Shown here in pieces: positions 1-9,290 of a DNA stretch of 64,000 nt; the stretch's first letter is position 1; each line of letters opens with the position of its first letter. The DNA is from Acetobacteraceae bacterium H6797 (GTDB taxonomy: Bacteria > Pseudomonadota > Alphaproteobacteria > Acetobacterales > Acetobacteraceae). The stretch covers positions 310,001 to 374,000 of the forward strand of contig JADFCQ010000007.1 of the NCBI GenBank assembly GCA_015223225.1, read 5' to 3'. A program made the translations under genes and the position numbers. The notes below the pieces were generated by a model. It made no database searches. It worked only from the letters and a program-made list of their open reading frames with translations, and was not told the DNA's origin.

Positions 1-1569
1 GTCGAGAAGGCTCAGCGGATTGATCCGCCGCGTGGGGCCGGTATCGATCGGCGAGGCGGTGTCTGCGCGCGCCGCGGCACGGCCGGGGCGCGAGGCGGAG
101 GGCTGGCCCTGCTGCTGCTGACCCTGACCCTGCTGCGAGAGGCTGAATTCGAGGCTGCGGGACTGCGTGCCGATGCCCGCCTGGTCGAGCGCGCGATCCA
201 GCTCGCGCGCATCGCGCTGGAGCAGGGCAAGCGTCTCGGGGCGCTCGGCGGCGATATGCACGCTGGCCTGATCGCCATGCTTGTCGACGGTGACTTCGAC
301 GCGGCCGAGCTCGGCGGGCTCCATCGTCACGCGCAGGCTGGCGCTGTCCTCCTGGCCGAGGGCGAGCGCGATGGCGACGGGCGCGACCTGCTGGGCCGGC
401 ATGGTGCTCGGCGCGGGGCGGCTCGCGGCCGCCTCGGCGGTGGCCTGGGGCGGGCTCAAGGGCATGCGCCAGTCGTTCATGGGCGCCGTGGCGGTGCCGG
501 GCGGGGCAAGAGAGGTGTCGGCCGGGGTTTCCGTGATCGGCTTGGTGGGCGCGCGTTCGGTGACGGCGGTGGTCTCGCGCAGCGGTTGGGCGGCGGCGGT
601 GGCTGCCTCGGGCTGGCGCTGGGGTTGGGCCGGGGCCTGCTGGCTGTCAGCGACGGGCGGCTGCGTGGGGGTGCCGGCAGCGGCCTTGGCGGGCGCCTGG
701 GAGATGGGCTGCTGCGTGGCGGGCTGGGCCTTGCCGGCCGGTGCGCTGGCGATGGCAGTGTTCGTGGCGGCCGGCGCGGCCTGCTGGGTCGGAACCACGG
801 GCGGTGCGGTCGGCAGCGGCGCGACGACGGCTTCCGCGCCCGGCATGGCCGGTGCGGCGATGAGGGGCGCCTGATCCTCGCTACTCTCGGCCTTTTGCTC
901 GTCAGTATCTTCGACTTTAGAGGGCGACGCCGAGGGCTTGCCGGGCGAGGCCGGAGTTGCGGCGGCCAAGGCGATGTCGGGGGCGACCGCCTCGGGGAGG
1001 GCGATGGCAGCCGTCTCAGCTTCGGCTTCCGGCGACGCCGCGACGGGCGTTGGCGCGGCGGGGGGCTTGGTGGGCGTGGGCGTCGGCAGAGTGGCGGTCG
1101 GCAGCGTGGCGCTCGGTGTGGCCTGGGGGGCGGCGGTGCCGGGCAGGGCCGTCGGCACAGGTTGCGGCGAGAGAGGTGCCACAGTCACCGGCGCGGCGGT
1201 CTGGATGCCCAGCCTCGCGGATGCACTCGCCGTGGTTGAGGCTGCGCCAGTCACTTGGGCCATGTCGGCCCCTTGCGGCATGCTCGCCGCCTGGTTCGTG
1301 GCCGTTACCTGAGGCGTACCCGCCACCTGAAATGAGCCGGCCACCTGAGCTGCGACCGGCAGCATCGACATGCCGGGGAAGGCCGTCGCCAACTCGACCG
1401 TCTGGGCCGTCGCGGGCATGGCCTGTCCCGGCGTTGCCACGGCCGTGGCATCGCCGCCTAGGCCCATCAGCGCCAGGAACTGGTCGAAGCCCGTGCCGGC
1501 GGCAGCGGAGGCACGGGCGGCACCGCCGGGCACGGTCGTCACGGTCGAGGCGGTCGGGGCGAGGTCCAT
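1..1569 (-). CDS. fliK: Flagellar hook-length control protein FliK (C-terminus beyond window)
   Basis: The frame stays open from an ATG at 1569 to the window edge, giving 523 codons with the C-terminus cut off. The protein has a long Ala/Pro/Thr/Gln-rich, low-complexity N-terminal part, as is usual for the secreted ruler region of FliK. Near the left edge is a conserved block with the Flg_hook core: a SLRVTMEPAELGRVEV strand pair followed by a helix that ends in a Gln-rich linker. FliK measures hook length and switches export specificity through FlhB. The gene is divergent from flgE, which fits a flagellar locus. Identification rests on the C-terminal domain plus context, because the N-terminal part is too repetitive to compare. 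Confidence 0.85.
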   Translation of the reverse strand, partial: MDLAPTASTVTTVPGGAARASAAAGTGFDQFLALMGLGGDATAVATPGQAMPATAQTVELATAFPGMSMLPVAAQVAGSFQVAGTPQVTATNQAASMPQGADMAQVTGAASTTASASARLGIQTAAPVTVAPLSPQPVPTALPGTAAPQATPSATLPTATLPTPTPTKPPAAPTPVAASPEAEAETAAIALPEAVAPDIALAAATPASPGKPSASPSKVEDTDEQKAESSEDQAPLIAAPAMPGAEAVVAPLPTAPPVVPTQQAAPAATNTAIASAPAGKAQPATQQPISQAPAKAAAGTPTQPPVADSQQAPAQPQRQPEAATAAAQPLRETTAVTERAPTKPITETPADTSLAPPGTATAPMNDWRMPLSPPQATAEAAASRPAPSTMPAQQVAPVAIALALGQEDSASLRVTMEPAELGRVEVTVDKHGDQASVHIAAERPETLALLQRDARELDRALDQAGIGTQSRSLEFSLSQQGQGQQQQGQPSASRPGRAAARADTASPIDTGPTRRINPLSLLD

Positions 1570-1621
1570 GCAGATCTCCGAAGGGCGGCACGGCCTGGTG
1601 GCGAGCCGCGTTCGGCGATGT

Positions 1622-1637
1622 GGCAAGCGCCGGGCCA
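1622..1637 (-). promoter_or_regulatory. Sigma-54-like -24/-12 promoter of fliK
   Basis: Read on the minus strand this is TGGCCCG-N4-TTGCC, very close to the sigma-54 consensus TGGCACG-N4-TTGCW. The GG and GC dinucleotides have the correct spacing. It lies about 50 bases upstream of the fliK ATG. Late flagellar genes in several alphaproteobacteria use sigma-54. The assignment is by pattern only. Confidence 0.55.
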
Positions 1638-1742
1638 GCGGATTCCGGCCAATTCCGGCCGCAACCCGGCAACGAGCGCCATGGGCCGGGCAGAATCTGC
1701 CGAGGCTGGGAAAGATTCCGCCTCCAGACTCGCGTTTTGGCC

Positions 1743-1758
1743 TGGCATGGGGCTTGCG
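1743..1758 (+). promoter_or_regulatory. Sigma-54-like -24/-12 promoter of flgE
   Basis: The sequence TGGCATG-N4-TTGCG differs from the sigma-54 consensus at two positions and keeps the invariant GG and GC. It is 60 bases upstream of the flgE ATG. It faces away from a second sigma-54-like site that serves fliK in the same intergenic region. Confidence 0.6.
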
Positions 1759-1818
1759 ATCCATCGGTTGAACCCGCCGGCGGCCCTGCCGGCATAACCT
1801 CCAGACGGAGCACGCCCG

Positions 1819-3123
1819 ATGTCTCTGCTAGGCTCAATGTCGACCGCGATCAGCGGCCTGCAGGCGCAGTCCCGCGCGCTGGGGTATCTGTCGGACAATG
1901 TCGCGAACAGCCAGACGGTCGGCTACAAGCGCGTCGACGCCAATTTCGTCAGCCTGCTGACGCAATCCTCCTCGACGAGCCATTCGCCGGGCTCGGTGCA
2001 GTCGCTGCCGAATTATACGAACACGATCCAGGGCACGATCTCTGATTCGGACAACGATCTCGCGCTGGCGATCTCCGGTCAGGGCTTCTTCCCCGTGGCC
2101 GCCGCGACGGGCGAGACGAATGGCGCCGTCACTTTCGACGACCGGCAGTTCTATACCCGCGCGGGCGACTTCTCGCTCGACGAGAACGGCTATCTCGTCA
2201 ACGGCCAGGGTTATTACCTGCAAGGCTGGGGCATGACGGCGACCGGCGAGCCCGACCGCACCGATCTCAGCCCGATCCAGGTGAGCGACCTGGTCTATAA
2301 CCCCGTCGCCACCGGCAGCATCGATCTCTCGGCCAATCTGCCGGCCGATATCGATGTGGGCGAGAGTTTCTCCTCGCAGATCCAGATCTATGACAGCCTC
2401 GGCACCCAGCAGACGGTGACGCTGAGCTGGACGAAGAATGCGAAGAACGACTGGGATCTTTCCGTCGCCTCCGCCAATGACACGAGCGGCTCGACCTTCA
2501 CCGCCCAGGTGCTCTTCGGCGATGCGGCCGCCACCCCCGTCTCGGCCGGCACGGTGGGCGAGATCGTGGTGCCCGGCGGTTCTGCCACGGTGGGCAGCAG
2601 CGGCGTGACGGGCGATGCGGCGACGCTTGGCTTCACCTTCGATTTCGGTCAGGGCCCGCAGGCGGTCACGCTCAATCTCGGCAATTTCGGCCAGGCGACG
2701 GGGCTCACGCAGTATTCCGGCACGGAATACAACCTGCGCAACATCTCGCAGGACGGCGTGCCGCTCGGCTCCTATTCCGGTGTCTCCATCGGCGACAATG
2801 GCGAGATCTCGGTCAATTACGACAATGGGCAGACGCGCGTCGTCGGCCAGATTCCCGTCGCGACCTTCAGCAATCCCGATGCCCTGCAGCGGCTCGACGG
2901 CCAGGCCTTCATGGCCACGACCGAGAGCGGCGCGGCGCAGCTCACCGACGTCGCCTCGAACGGTGCGGGCCGGCTCGTCGTCGGGTCGCTCGAAAGCTCC
3001 AATGTCGATATCGCCACGGAATTCTCGAAGCTGATCGTCGCCCAGCGCGCCTATACCGCCAATACCAAGGTGGTGACCGCGGCCGACGAGATGCTGCAGG
3101 ACGTGCTGAACATGCGGCGCTGA
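1819..3123 (+). CDS. flgE: Flagellar hook protein FlgE
   Basis: This 434-residue protein polymerises into the flagellar hook outside the cell. The N-terminus (MSLLGSMSTAISGLQAQSRAL, then LSDNVANSQTVGYKR) is the rod/hook family signature. The C-terminus carries the matching helix (SSNVDIATEFSKLIVAQRAYTAN), which pairs with it as a coiled coil. The central part is a beta-rich hook insert. There is no signal peptide, as expected for type III export. It is the first gene of flgE-flgK-flgL, and flgK starts 33 bases downstream. Expression is probably driven by the sigma-54-like site at 1743-1758. Confidence 0.95.
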   Translation: MSLLGSMSTAISGLQAQSRALGYLSDNVANSQTVGYKRVDANFVSLLTQSSSTSHSPGSVQSLPNYTNTIQGTISDSDNDLALAISGQGFFPVAAATGETNGAVTFDDRQFYTRAGDFSLDENGYLVNGQGYYLQGWGMTATGEPDRTDLSPIQVSDLVYNPVATGSIDLSANLPADIDVGESFSSQIQIYDSLGTQQTVTLSWTKNAKNDWDLSVASANDTSGSTFTAQVLFGDAAATPVSAGTVGEIVVPGGSATVGSSGVTGDAATLGFTFDFGQGPQAVTLNLGNFGQATGLTQYSGTEYNLRNISQDGVPLGSYSGVSIGDNGEISVNYDNGQTRVVGQIPVATFSNPDALQRLDGQAFMATTESGAAQLTDVASNGAGRLVVGSLESSNVDIATEFSKLIVAQRAYTANTKVVTAADEMLQDVLNMRR

Positions 3124-3156
3124 TGAGCCGCGCACTGAGACGGTGACGGAGCCCCC

Positions 3157-4689
3157 ATGAGCCTCGACCTCGCCCTGAGCAATGCCCGTTCGGGCCTCGC
3201 GCTGGTCAACCGGCAGCTTTCGCAGACGGCCGACAATGTCGCCAATGCGGGCACCGCCGGCTATACGCGCAAGGTCGTCAACGGCAGCGCGCTGGTGGCG
3301 GGGAGCCAGGGCAGCGGCGTGCGCAGTCTCGAGGTGTCGCGCCAGGTCGATAGCGCGCTGCTGGTGCGGATCGATGCCACGCGGGCGGGCAAGGCGGCGA
3401 GCGATCTGCGGCAGGATGTTTTGCAGGGCGTGGAACTGGCGCATGGCGACCCGAACAGCGCGACCTCGCTCGGCGACCTCATCGGCACGCTGCGCAGCAA
3501 GCTCATCGCACTGCGCGACAGCCCTTCGGAGCCGCTGAAGCAGAGCGAGGTGGTCTCGGCCGCCGGCGATACCGTCAACCGCCTGCACAGCCTGACCAAT
3601 GCCGTCACCACCGCGCGGCAGCGGGCGCAGGATGGGCTGGTCGACAATATCGCCTCGCTCAACCAGAAGCTCGCCGACATCGCGGCGCTGACGACGCAGA
3701 TCAAGGCCAATACGGCCTCGGGCCAATCCGTCGCTACGCTGGAGGATCAGCGGGACGCGGCGGTGTCGGAAATCTCCGGCCTGATGGAAGTGCGTGCGGT
3801 GCGCGGCAATGATGGCGGCATCACGCTGATCGGGCGCGGTGGGCTGGTGCTGCCGATCGATGCCTCGGGCAAGTCCTTCTCCGTCGCCAATGCCTCCGTC
3901 GGGCCGGATGCCTATTACGGCGCGGGCGGGATGCTGCCGGGGGTGATGCTGAACGGCGTCGATGTCACCAGCCAGCTTCTCGGCGGCGAGATCGGCGAGA
4001 ATATCGCGCTTCGCGACAAGACGCTGCCCGGCTTTCAGGCGGAGATCGACATCGCGGCCGGCCAGCTCGCGCAGCGTTTCGATGCGCAGGGGCTCACGCT
4101 TTTCGTCGGGGCGGATGGTTCCTCGCTGCCGGATATGTCCCTCGGCTATACCACCTCGGGCCTACTCGGCTTCGCGGGGAGCATCCAGGTCAATCCCGCG
4201 ATCACCGTCGATACCTCGCTGGTGCGCGACGGCACGCGCGACGTGGCCGATGGCGAGAATGGCGCGACGGCCTTCACCGCCAACCCCGCCGGTGGGCCGG
4301 AATCCTTCACCATCCTGCTCGACCGCGTGCTGAACTATACCTTCGGCCGCAATGTCTCCGATGGCGTCGCCCAGGCGACTTTCCCAACGACCGGCCTCGG
4401 GCCCGCGGGCGATCTCACCTCCAAGCTCTCCACCGCCTCGACCATCGAGGATTACGCGGGCCTCGTCACCGCGAGCCAGACGGCGGTGCGCAGCCAGGCT
4501 GCGAGCCAGTCGGAAGAGGCGGGGGACCTGCTGACCACGCTCGAGACGACCTTCAGCAATAAGTCGGGCGTCGATATCGACACGGAGATGGCCGCGATGG
4601 TCACGCTGCAGAATGCCTATGCCGCCAATGCGCGCATCCTCTCGGTGGCGCAGTCGATGTATGACAGCCTCTTCCAGGCGGTGCGCTGA
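3157..4689 (+). CDS. flgK: Flagellar hook-associated protein 1 FlgK
   Basis: This 510-residue hook-filament junction protein is exported by the flagellar type III apparatus and sits at the distal end of the hook. The N-terminus has the family pattern (LVNRQLSQTADNVANAGTAGYTR). The C-terminus ends in the rod/hook helix (VDIDTEMAAMVTLQNAYAAN) that assembles with it. The internal region is less conserved, as usual for FlgK. A ribosome-binding-like GACGGAG precedes the ATG. flgL follows after only two bases, so the two are probably translationally coupled. Confidence 0.94.
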   Translation: MSLDLALSNARSGLALVNRQLSQTADNVANAGTAGYTRKVVNGSALVAGSQGSGVRSLEVSRQVDSALLVRIDATRAGKAASDLRQDVLQGVELAHGDPNSATSLGDLIGTLRSKLIALRDSPSEPLKQSEVVSAAGDTVNRLHSLTNAVTTARQRAQDGLVDNIASLNQKLADIAALTTQIKANTASGQSVATLEDQRDAAVSEISGLMEVRAVRGNDGGITLIGRGGLVLPIDASGKSFSVANASVGPDAYYGAGGMLPGVMLNGVDVTSQLLGGEIGENIALRDKTLPGFQAEIDIAAGQLAQRFDAQGLTLFVGADGSSLPDMSLGYTTSGLLGFAGSIQVNPAITVDTSLVRDGTRDVADGENGATAFTANPAGGPESFTILLDRVLNYTFGRNVSDGVAQATFPTTGLGPAGDLTSKLSTASTIEDYAGLVTASQTAVRSQAASQSEEAGDLLTTLETTFSNKSGVDIDTEMAAMVTLQNAYAANARILSVAQSMYDSLFQAVR

Positions 4690-4691
4690 TC

Positions 4692-5780
4692 ATGGCCATC
4701 GGTCTGAACGCCAATTCCCTCGGCACCGGCCTGGTCGCGCGGCTCGCGCGGGATTCGGCGGGGCTGCGCGGCCAGATGGACGTGCTGACGCGGCAGAGTT
4801 CCGACGGCAAGCGCGCCGAGGTCTATGGCGATATCGCGGGCGATGCGCGGCGGGCGATCAACCTGCGCGCCGATGTCGCCCGGCGCGATGCCTATGGCGC
4901 TTCGGCCGAGCGCATCCTCGGCCGCACCCAGACGGCGCAGAAGGCGATGGAGCAGCTGAGCGACATCGCTAAGACGTTCATGGAAAGCGCCTATGAGATT
5001 AACGGCACGGAAACGACGCGGATCGATGCCGTGGCCGCCAATGCGCGCGCCGCGCTCTCGCAGGTGGCCAATCTGCTGAACGAGCAGCAGGCGGGCGAAT
5101 ATGTCTTCGGCGGCACCGATACGGCCAATCCGCCAGTGCCGGATGCGCAGAATATCGCCAGTTCCTCGATGGTGACCGATATCGTCGCGGCCGTTCAGGG
5201 CCTCGCGCCGGGCGGTGCGGCGGGGGTGATGACGAGCACGCTCGCCACCGCGCAATCGACCGCGCCTGGCACCACGCCCTTTTCCGACTATGCCGAGGAC
5301 CCCGCCAGGGGCGCGAGCGAAGCGCCGCGCAGCGGGCCGATCGGCGATGGCGAGGTGGTGAGCTACGGCGTCTTCGCCAATCGCAATACCGTCGCGGTGT
5401 CGCAGGGCGAGACGACGGGTTCATGGTCGCGCGATCTCATTCGCGGGCTTTCGATGCTGTCAGGGCTGAGCGCCGATTCCGTGCTGCAAGGCGATGACTT
5501 CAACCAGCTCATGACCGGCATCCGCAATATCTTCACCTCCGCCAATGACGCGCTGGCGGTCGAGGCGGGCGCGCTGGGCACGACGGAGGCGCGCATCACC
5601 ACGGCCAAGGAAGCGCATAGCGACATGGCCGTCGCGCTCCAGAGCCAGCTCTCCTCCATCGAGGATGTGGATCTCGCGGCCACGCTCACCTCGCTGCAGG
5701 ATGTGCAGACGCGGTTGCAGGCCTCCTACAGCGCCATCTCCATGGTGGGGCAACTCAAGCTGACGGACTTCCTCCGCTGA
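4692..5780 (+). CDS. flgL: Flagellar hook-associated protein 3 FlgL
   Basis: This 362-residue flagellin-like protein forms the junction between FlgK and the filament. The N-terminal helix (RLARDSAGLRGQMDVLTRQ) and the C-terminal helix (VDLAATLTSLQDVQTRLQAS) are the paired flagellin D0/D1 elements. The segment NEQQAGEYVFGGTDT near residue 140 is characteristic of FlgL. It is the last gene of the flgEKL operon. Confidence 0.92.
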   Translation: MAIGLNANSLGTGLVARLARDSAGLRGQMDVLTRQSSDGKRAEVYGDIAGDARRAINLRADVARRDAYGASAERILGRTQTAQKAMEQLSDIAKTFMESAYEINGTETTRIDAVAANARAALSQVANLLNEQQAGEYVFGGTDTANPPVPDAQNIASSSMVTDIVAAVQGLAPGGAAGVMTSTLATAQSTAPGTTPFSDYAEDPARGASEAPRSGPIGDGEVVSYGVFANRNTVAVSQGETTGSWSRDLIRGLSMLSGLSADSVLQGDDFNQLMTGIRNIFTSANDALAVEAGALGTTEARITTAKEAHSDMAVALQSQLSSIEDVDLAATLTSLQDVQTRLQASYSAISMVGQLKLTDFLR

Positions 5781-5845
5781 GGCTTCTGGGCTAGCTCTCT
5801 CGGCAATGGCGTCGCGTGCCGGCGCATCCTGGCCGGAGTTCGCCC

Positions 5846-7198
5846 ATGTCGCTGTTTCTCTCCTCGCCCGAAATGGGCTGGGCCAGCCTCTTTGAGCCGC
5901 GCCGCTTCACCGAGGCCGTGGCCCGGGAGCATGCGAACCGCAACCCGTTCCAGATCGACCAGGACCGCATCGCCTTCTCGCGCCCCTTCCGCCGGCTGCA
6001 GCAGAAGACGCAGGTGCATCCGCTGCCCTTCAATGCCCATGTGCGCAACCGGCTGCTGCATACGCTGGAAGTCGCTTCCGTCGGGCGTTCGCTGGGCTTC
6101 GCGGCCGGCAGCCTCATCACCAGCGTGCTCGAAGGCGTGGGGCGCAAGCCGGACGATCTCGGCTATCTCGTGCAGGCCGTCTGCCTCGCGCATGACATCG
6201 GCAACCCGCCCTTCGGCCATGCGGGCGAGGCGGTGATCGCGGGCTGGATGCAGAACTGGCTCGCCAGCGCCGGGCCGAAGACGGGGCTCGACCTGCATCC
6301 CGATCTCGGCCATTTCGACGGCAATGCGCAGGGCTTCCGTATCCTCACCCGCGCCGATGGCTATCGCGAGCGCGGCGGGCTGCGGCTGACCTATGCGAGC
6401 CTCGGCGCCTTCCTGAAATATCCCTGGCCGGCGAGCGACCCGCGGGCGGTGCGCGGCGGCAAGCCGGGGGTGAAATTCGGCTATTTCGCGACCGAGGCCG
6501 AGGCCTTCGCCGATGTGGTGGGCTCGACGGGGCTGATCGGCAGCCTGCCGCGCCATCCGGCGGTGTGGCTGATGGAGGCGGCGGACGATATCAGCTACAC
6601 GCTGGTCGATCTCGAAGATGCGGTCGAGCTTTCGATCCTGCCTTACGAGACCTATGAAATGCTGGTGAAGCCCCTCGCGCAGGTGGATGCGACGCGGCTT
6701 GCGCGGGAGGAGAGCGACCCGCAGCGCATCGCCCTGCTGCGCTCGCTGGCGATCGGCCGGCTGGTGGAGGCGGTGGCCAAGCGCTTCGTGGAGGAACTGC
6801 CCGCGATCCTCGCCGGGTCTGTCGAGCCCCGGAAGGGCCTGATCTCCATGCTGCGGGCCGAGCAGCCGGAACTGGCCGATGGCATGGCCGAGATCGTGAA
6901 GCTCAGCGAGAAGAAGCTCTATCTCAACACGCGCAAGATCGAATACGAGATCGGCGCGCGGGATGTGCTGGGCAAGGCGCTGGAGGTCTTCGTGCCCGCC
7001 TGCGCCGCCTATGCGCAGGTGCAGGGCGACGAGGCGCGGCTCGACTATTCGCATCGCCAGGCGCTGAGCCTGATGCAGGATTACCACCCCAAGCCGGGCT
7101 ATTCGCCGAGCGATTGCCTGCGCTGCGCGATCGATTTCGTCTCCGGCGTCACCGACAATTACGCGGGCTGGCTGGCGGCCCGGCTGCGCGGCCTCTAA
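5846..7198 (+). CDS. dgt: Deoxyguanosinetriphosphate triphosphohydrolase-like protein
   Basis: This HD-domain enzyme of about 450 residues is expected to hydrolyse dGTP to deoxyguanosine and triphosphate, controlling dNTP pools in the cytoplasm. The metal ligands are visible: His72 in RLLHTLEV, then His116-Asp117 in CLAHDIGNPPFGHAGE. The N-terminal RDRIAFSRPFRRLQQKTQV-type segment is typical of the family. The ATG at 5846 is preferred because GGAG precedes it by about eight bases. A GTG at 5816 would add ten residues with no conserved sequence. The gene follows flgL on the same strand with a 65-base gap but is probably unrelated to motility. Confidence 0.9.
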   Translation: MSLFLSSPEMGWASLFEPRRFTEAVAREHANRNPFQIDQDRIAFSRPFRRLQQKTQVHPLPFNAHVRNRLLHTLEVASVGRSLGFAAGSLITSVLEGVGRKPDDLGYLVQAVCLAHDIGNPPFGHAGEAVIAGWMQNWLASAGPKTGLDLHPDLGHFDGNAQGFRILTRADGYRERGGLRLTYASLGAFLKYPWPASDPRAVRGGKPGVKFGYFATEAEAFADVVGSTGLIGSLPRHPAVWLMEAADDISYTLVDLEDAVELSILPYETYEMLVKPLAQVDATRLAREESDPQRIALLRSLAIGRLVEAVAKRFVEELPAILAGSVEPRKGLISMLRAEQPELADGMAEIVKLSEKKLYLNTRKIEYEIGARDVLGKALEVFVPACAAYAQVQGDEARLDYSHRQALSLMQDYHPKPGYSPSDCLRCAIDFVSGVTDNYAGWLAARLRGL

Positions 7199-7202
7199 GC
7201 CG

Positions 7203-7685
7203 TCATTCCACGGCCAGCGCCGCGCGCAGTTCCGCGGCGCCCGAGGGGTCCATCAGCGCGGCGAGCCGCCCGGCGGCCAGGGAGGCGAAGCGATGCGTCA
7301 GGCTCTTGCGGCGGGCGCCCGCGAGAGGGTGCGCCGGGGCGGGGCGGATCATCACCGCATCCAGCCCATCGGCGACGATCAGCCCGGTATCCTCGGGCAG
7401 CAGCTCGCGCGGGAAATCCAGGTCCACCGCAAAATAGAGCGCGTCGCACCAGTCGCGATATTCGGGCCATTTGCTGTCGCTGAGGAAGTCCGGCGCGCCG
7501 GACTTCACCTCGATGGCGACGAGCCCACCATCGGGCTTGAGTGCGAGAATGTCGAGGCGCCGTCCCGTGGGCAGGCGCAGCTCCGTCACCGGCGCCCAGT
7601 TCAGCCGGGCGCAGAGGCGGCAGGCGGCGCGGCAGACTCGCGCGGTGATGTCGGGGGTGGTCTCGGCGGCAAGGTCGGGCGGCAT
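7203..7685 (-). CDS. mmcB: MmcB-family DNA repair/nuclease-like protein
   Basis: This protein of about 160 residues has a PD-(D/E)XK-like core: GRRLDILALKPDG, then LVAIEVKSGAPDF, with the catalytic-type Asp and Glu-x-Lys. The following segment SDSKWPEYRDWCDALYFAV is the hallmark of the alphaproteobacterial MmcB family. In Caulobacter this family is linked to the SOS mutasome. The open frame extends upstream, but the ATG at 7685 gives the family's usual length. It is convergent with the dGTPase gene; the two stops are four bases apart. Confidence 0.8.
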   Translation of the reverse strand: MPPDLAAETTPDITARVCRAACRLCARLNWAPVTELRLPTGRRLDILALKPDGGLVAIEVKSGAPDFLSDSKWPEYRDWCDALYFAVDLDFPRELLPEDTGLIVADGLDAVMIRPAPAHPLAGARRKSLTHRFASLAAGRLAALMDPSGAAELRAALAVE

Positions 7686-7782
7686 GGCCCAAGGGTGGCG
7701 TTCCTGTTTTGTTTTTTCAAGCCTCCGCTTGCCCCCTCGCCATGGGGCGGCCAGGATGAGGGCGATGCGAGGGGAGCGGCAT

Positions 7783-8418
7783 ATGGCCGAGATCGACCAC
7801 CTGGTGATTGCCTGCGCGAGCCTGGAGCAGGGCGCTGAATGGGCCGAAAGGGCGCTCGGCGTGGCGCCGATGCCGGGCGGGGCGCATCCTGGGGTGGGCA
7901 CGCATAACGCGCTGCTCGGCATGGGCGCCGTCTATCTGGAGCTGATCGCGCCCGACCCCGCGCAGCCCGACCCGCCGCGGCCGCGCCCCTTCGGACTGGA
8001 TGACCCCGCGATCAAGGCCGCCGTCGCCGGCACGCCACGCCTGGTGGCCTATGTGGGGCGCTCGACGGGACTGGATGCCCTGTCCATCCGGCTGGGCGAC
8101 CGGGCGGGGGAGATGCGGGCCATGACGCGCGGCAGCCTGCGCTGGCGCCTGCTCTTCCCGCCCCAGGGCACGGGCCTCGGGGCCCTGGTGCCGCCGATGA
8201 TCGAGTGGGAGGGCCGGACGGCCGCCGAGATGCTGCCCGATTCGGGCCTGCGCCTGCTCGCCCTCGAGGCGGAACATCCTGATATTGCTGCGCTTCAGGC
8301 CGGGCTTAGCGAGCGCGGCCTCAGCCAGGCCGTCGCGGCGCGGGAAGGTGCTGCGCCGAGGCTGCTCGCGCGCATCGCCCGGACGGATGGCGGCGTGCTC
8401 GCTCTGGCCTCCGGCTGA
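7783..8418 (+). CDS. Glyoxalase-like (VOC superfamily) protein
   Basis: This 211-residue protein starts with a typical VOC metal-site strand (EIDHLVIACASLEQGAEWAERALG) and continues with GTHNALLGMGAVYLELIAPDP. This matches the single-chain glyoxalase-like domain family, in which His and Glu bind a metal. The substrate is unknown. The ATG at 7783 has GGGGAG eight bases upstream; the longer open frame has no support. It is divergent from mmcB and convergent with the pmtA-like gene. Confidence 0.75.
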   Translation: MAEIDHLVIACASLEQGAEWAERALGVAPMPGGAHPGVGTHNALLGMGAVYLELIAPDPAQPDPPRPRPFGLDDPAIKAAVAGTPRLVAYVGRSTGLDALSIRLGDRAGEMRAMTRGSLRWRLLFPPQGTGLGALVPPMIEWEGRTAAEMLPDSGLRLLALEAEHPDIAALQAGLSERGLSQAVAAREGAAPRLLARIARTDGGVLALASG

Positions 8419-8593
8419 TCCCCAATATTGGGGATGGTGACGCGCCGGCGGGCGCCGCCGTGCGGGAAAGCCGCACAAAAAGTGACGTCGCGGGCCGTTC
8501 GGGCCGCTCACCCCCTCGCGGGGGCGAGCCGATATGCTACTGCTGCGCCATGCAGGAAGCGCCTCGCTTCAGCCGGAGCTTGGGCAACGGATG

Positions 8594-9202
8594 TCAGGCT
8601 TGATGGGCTTTCGGACGATAGCGCCACACGCTGGCGGGGGGGAAATTGAGCGGCGTCCAGGCCATGCGCTTGGCGTCGAGCTTGAGCTTGCCCGGCGAGA
8701 GCGGCGAGGTGACGCAATAGGTGTAGAGCAGGAAGCCCTTGCCCGGCGCCACGGCCTCGACGGCGTCGATGAAGGCCTGCTGGCGGTCGCGCGGCAGCAT
8801 TACCAGCGGGATGCCGCAGATGGCCGTGCCGATGCGGTTCTTCATCTCGGCGGGCATGATCCGGCCCAGATCGAAGGCATCGCCGCAGATGACATTGGCG
8901 CCCGGCAGCGCCTCGCGCAGATGTTCCGCCATCTCGGTCACGATCTCGACGACGATCAGCTTCCGTGCCGGTACACCAGCCTCGATGAGCGCCTTGGAGA
9001 TCACGCCGGTTCCGGCGCCGATCTCCAGGACATAGTCCTCCGTCCCCCGTTCGACCGCCGCCGCCACGCGGCGGCAGAGCGCGGGGGAAGAAGGAATGAT
9101 GGAGCCCATCTGCAAGGGATTGGCGAGCCAGCGGCGAAAGAAAAGCGACGTATTCTTGACGTCATGTTGCGATTTGATGACTTCGGGCGCCGTTGCGGAC
9201 AT
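8594..9202 (-). CDS. pmtA: Phospholipid N-methyltransferase (PmtA type)
   Basis: This 202-residue SAM-dependent methyltransferase has motif I at VLEIGAGTGVISKAL and the acidic ribose-binding Glu in LIVVEIVTEM. FFRRWLANPLQMGSIIPSS near the N-terminus is the signature of the Rhodobacter-type phosphatidylethanolamine N-methyltransferase family. The product would convert PE to methylated PE and phosphatidylcholine at the membrane surface. The ATG at 9202 gives the family's normal length. The gene is divergent from pleD, with 88 bases between the starts. Confidence 0.78.
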   Translation of the reverse strand: MSATAPEVIKSQHDVKNTSLFFRRWLANPLQMGSIIPSSPALCRRVAAAVERGTEDYVLEIGAGTGVISKALIEAGVPARKLIVVEIVTEMAEHLREALPGANVICGDAFDLGRIMPAEMKNRIGTAICGIPLVMLPRDRQQAFIDAVEAVAPGKGFLLYTYCVTSPLSPGKLKLDAKRMAWTPLNFPPASVWRYRPKAHQA

Positions 9203-9290
9203 GTAGGGCCTCACAAACAGAAATGATCGACAGGAAAATGACTGGCCGGATTCTGCGTGTGTTGCGGCCTCATTTCCGAGGAATTGCAGC

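Noticed and set aside
256-1312. Several plus-strand Gly/Ala/Arg-rich frames at the left edge
   Set aside because: They are antisense to the repetitive Ala/Pro-rich fliK and have no family features.
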